Part shown: piece after piece, positions 6,315 through 8,463 of the stretch
How the letters are laid out: each line of letters starts with the position of its first letter
How positions within the stretch are numbered: the stretch's first letter is position 1
Origin: an uncultured Eubacterium sp.
GTDB taxonomy: Bacteria; Bacillota; Clostridia; Lachnospirales; Lachnospiraceae
NCBI GenBank assembly: GCA_900548465.1
Contig: URKY01000071.1
Span: forward strand, 1 to 8,463
Direction: 5' to 3'
Length of the DNA stretch: 8,463 nt
Made by a program: the position numbers and the translations under genes
Notes under the pieces: generated by a model
The model's database searches: none
The model's input: the letters and a program-made list of their open reading frames with translations, nothing else
Told to the model about the DNA's origin: nothing

Positions 6315-7574
6315 TTATTTTAAAGGATTTTTGTAAAACTCCTTAAAGTTTTCATAACCCTGTGCCATCAACTGTTCCTTCTGGAATTTCTTGTTTTTGT
6401 TCATTCTTGTTACCAATACCTGAGTTCCTGACTTACGTTCTTCCTGTGCCTTAGCGATAACTTCACATAATTTCTCACCCTCAACACCTTTTTCAATAAG
6501 ATAAACTACCTTGTCATAATCTTCAGGTATCTTGAATCCCTGTTCCATTAAGAGTAAGACAATTCTTTCAAATCCAATTGAGAAACCACAGGCCGGAACA
6601 TCGTGACCTGTAAATTTTCCTACCATCTTATCATAACGTCCACCACCACCGCAGCTTCCGCCAAATTCAGGTATCGCAATTTCAAAAATTGTGCCTGTAT
6701 AATAAGACATTCCCCTAACAAGAGTAGGATCAAATACAATTTCAAAGTCTGATGACTTTGTTGCCTTTACACTGTCTATTATTTCATCCATCCACTGTTT
6801 AACATCATCTCCCATAAAATCGCCAAGTTTCTCAGAAAGATATGTTATTGGATTATCCTGTTTTTCAATTTCCGCAAAAAGTTCTGTATATTTTTCAACT
6901 GCTTCAGGTGCGAAATCATATTTTATAAGTTCTTCCTTAACACCATCAAGACCTATCTTATCCATTTTATCAAGAATAATAAATACGCTGTCATAGCTTT
7001 CTTCAGGGAATCCGCTGTAAGCAGCCATTGCCTTTAAAATTCTTCTTTCATTAATTCTAATCTGAAAATTCTTGAAACCTAATTTTCCAAGAGTTGTAGT
7101 TGTTGCAAGAATCAACTCGATTTCTGCCAAATTGCTTGGATCACCTAAAATATCAATGTCGCACTGCATAAACTGACGATAACGTCCTCTCTGAGGTCTG
7201 TCAGCTCTCCATACATTTCCCATCTGAAGTGCCTTGAAAGGTGATGGCAAATCATTGGCATTCTTTGAATAATATCTTACAAGAGGAACTGTCAGATCAT
7301 ATCTTAAACCATTATCAACTACATCCATTTCATTTTGGGCTGTTTCCAGATTAAATTTTTCTCCTCTTTTTAAAATCTTAAAGATTAATTTTTCATTTTC
7401 TCCACCCTGCTTACTTGTAAGGTTTGAAATATTTTCTACACAAGGTGTTTCAATCTGGGTAAAACCAAAAGCCTTGTATGTATCCTTAATAACATTTTGT
7501 ACATAATTTCTTATTTTCATCTCTTCCGGAAGAATATCCTTCATTCCGGTAACGGGTTTCTTACTTAAAGCCAT
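6315..7574 (-). CDS. hisS: Histidyl-tRNA synthetase
   Basis: This class IIa synthetase attaches histidine to tRNA-His. Its 419 residues match bacterial HisRS. Visible motifs are the start VTGMKDILPEE (8-18), motif 1 (FGFTQIETPCVE, 36-47), DLTVPLVRYY (93-102), motif 2 (ALQMGNVWRADRPQRGRYRQ, 115-134), the histidine-specific motif RGMSYYTGTIFEI (287-299) with Arg287, the glycine-rich GGSCGGGGRYDKMV (305-318), motif 3 (GFSIGFERIVLLL, 330-342) and a C-terminal anticodon-binding domain from about 354. The motif normally reads RGLDYYTG; here Ser290 replaces the Asp. ATG 7574 has AAGGAG 7 bases upstream. It sits between hemZ and aspS in one orientation, and no T-box leader is seen in the 53-bp gap before it, so it is probably expressed from upstream of hemZ. 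Confidence 0.97.
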   Translation of the reverse strand: MALSKKPVTGMKDILPEEMKIRNYVQNVIKDTYKAFGFTQIETPCVENISNLTSKQGGENEKLIFKILKRGEKFNLETAQNEMDVVDNGLRYDLTVPLVRYYSKNANDLPSPFKALQMGNVWRADRPQRGRYRQFMQCDIDILGDPSNLAEIELILATTTTLGKLGFKNFQIRINERRILKAMAAYSGFPEESYDSVFIILDKMDKIGLDGVKEELIKYDFAPEAVEKYTELFAEIEKQDNPITYLSEKLGDFMGDDVKQWMDEIIDSVKATKSSDFEIVFDPTLVRGMSYYTGTIFEIAIPEFGGSCGGGGRYDKMVGKFTGHDVPACGFSIGFERIVLLLMEQGFKIPEDYDKVVYLIEKGVEGEKLCEVIAKAQEERKSGTQVLVTRMNKNKKFQKEQLMAQGYENFKEFYKNPLK

Positions 7575-7627
7575 ATTTTTGCTCCTTTTTTATTTCTAAC
7601 TCATTTATTCTACTATTAATCAATAAA

Positions 7628-8463
7628 TTAAACAAGCCTTTTCCTGTCTATCATTTCATCTATTCTATCTATATACATATCTACATTTTTAAGGGTGTCT
7701 ACTCTTGTGGCACTTTTCCTGTCCTCTGATAAGAGTTTAGTTACCGCACCGGCGCCTACAGCCCACACATCCTGATAGTCTCCCATCATTAGTATATTGT
7801 ATAGTCCTTCTTTTCCCGATTTCGAATAACCTACATTTTCCTGATTACCTGTCATATTCTTCTGACGGTATAAATAATATGGTTTCATTCCCATGTCATA
7901 TGCATATTTTCCTGTTATTTCCATAAGTGCACTGCTGTTATTCATTGAAAGATTCTTATATTTTCCCTTATTCATACTGAGCCTTGAAGCTCTTTTTAAT
8001 GCCAGGGAATGGACTGTTATCCCTTCAGGATTTAATTTCATTGCCTCTTCCATTGAATATTTAACCATATCCTCAGTTTCATCCGGCAGTCCAACAATAA
8101 AGTCCATATTAATATTATCCATTCCACAGGACCGCGCCAGATAAAATGCATCCCTTACCTGCCCTACTGTATGTTTTCTGCCGATAATATCCAGCGTTTC
8201 CTGGTTCATTGTCTGTGGATTAATTGAAATTCTTGAAACACCGGTTCTCTTTAGTACTTTTAGTTTTTCTTCAGTGATACTGTCAGGTCTTCCTGCCTCT
8301 ACGGTAAATTCCCTTACTGTAGAAAAATCAAAATTTTCTTTCAGGGCATTTATGAGTCTTTCCAACTGCACCGGTTCTAAAGTAGTTGGGGTTCCCCCTC
8401 CAATATAAACCGTATTCAACTCCCTGCCTTTTAATTTTTTTCCACAGCAGTTTATTTTTAACA
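7628..8463 (-). CDS. hemZ: HemZ-family radical SAM protein (coproporphyrinogen dehydrogenase-like), 5' end outside the window
   Basis: The frame is open to the right edge, giving the C-terminal 277 residues of a protein that is about 480-500 long in this family; the radical SAM CxxxCxxC cluster lies outside the window. Recognisable parts are VYIGGGTPTTL (fragment residues 18-28), RISINPQTMNQETLDIIGRK, the NMDFIVGLPDET segment and the HemZ-type C-terminus with YYLYRQKNMTGNQENVGYSK, GLYNILMMGDYQDVWAVGAG. HemZ is annotated as oxygen-independent coproporphyrinogen III dehydrogenase and uses SAM and a 4Fe-4S cluster, but the exact activity is uncertain in anaerobes with incomplete heme pathways. 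The TTG at 8419 that begins a shorter reading is internal, since the homology and open frame continue upstream. It is 53 bp before hisS, apparently the first visible gene of the hemZ-hisS-aspS cluster. Confidence 0.92.
   Translation of the reverse strand, partial: LKINCCGKKLKGRELNTVYIGGGTPTTLEPVQLERLINALKENFDFSTVREFTVEAGRPDSITEEKLKVLKRTGVSRISINPQTMNQETLDIIGRKHTVGQVRDAFYLARSCGMDNINMDFIVGLPDETEDMVKYSMEEAMKLNPEGITVHSLALKRASRLSMNKGKYKNLSMNNSSALMEITGKYAYDMGMKPYYLYRQKNMTGNQENVGYSKSGKEGLYNILMMGDYQDVWAVGAGAVTKLLSEDRKSATRVDTLKNVDMYIDRIDEMIDRKRLV

Noticed and set aside
7575..7627. T-box leader before hisS
   Set aside because: The gap is only 53 bp and contains neither a T-box sequence nor a terminator hairpin.
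7893..8144. Plus-strand open frame of 83 codons
   Set aside because: Antisense shadow of hemZ.
8417..8419. TTG as a start of a short HemZ
   Set aside because: The frame remains open to the window edge with family-consistent continuation, and the radical SAM cluster must lie further upstream.

Overview
The window is AT-rich and looks like the chromosome of a low-GC Firmicute, most likely an anaerobic gut or rumen Lachnospiraceae-type Clostridia. This is inferred from strong AGGAGG-type ribosome binding sites, the codon bias, a hemZ-hisS-aspS cluster, a YitT/DUF2179 membrane protein, and the style of the AzlD and CmpB-like proteins. No tRNA, rRNA, CRISPR array, prophage gene or complete transposase is visible.

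Layout from left to right. Positions 1-355 (+) hold a short C-terminal tail of an unidentified reading frame, then an AzlD amino-acid exporter subunit that has lost its N-terminus. Its stop codon overlaps that of a convergent small membrane protein of the CmpB-like family (752-753 down to 352, minus). Next on the minus strand is glyA (serine hydroxymethyltransferase). Its upstream region has a candidate promoter overlapped by a perfect 9-bp dyad, and a possible 58-residue ORF further up. A divergent gene, 2519-3271 (+), encodes an unrecognised cytoplasmic protein with a beta-rich N-terminal part and a C-terminal coiled coil. Between it and the convergent YitT-family gene lies a 224-bp, nearly self-complementary element (3281-3504) whose arms are each about 90 nt long. 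This is the most unusual structure in the window and resembles a non-coding miniature or palindromic repeat.

The right half is one minus-strand cluster: hemZ (radical SAM, cut by the window edge), hisS (histidyl-tRNA synthetase) and aspS (aspartyl-tRNA synthetase). Gaps are about 40-55 bp, and the cluster ends at a perfect 28-bp palindromic terminator. The YitT-family gene lies just downstream of that terminator and is probably a separate unit.

Functionally this is housekeeping (one-carbon metabolism, two aminoacyl-tRNA synthetases, a HemZ-family enzyme) with a small variable segment around 1-800 and another around 2100-3510. Three starts were set by ribosome binding site position rather than by the longest open frame: 2519, 4365 and 6273. 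I found no convincing new multi-gene system. The points deserving attention are the giant hairpin element, the truncated azlD junction, the orphan coiled-coil protein and the glyA operator-like dyad.
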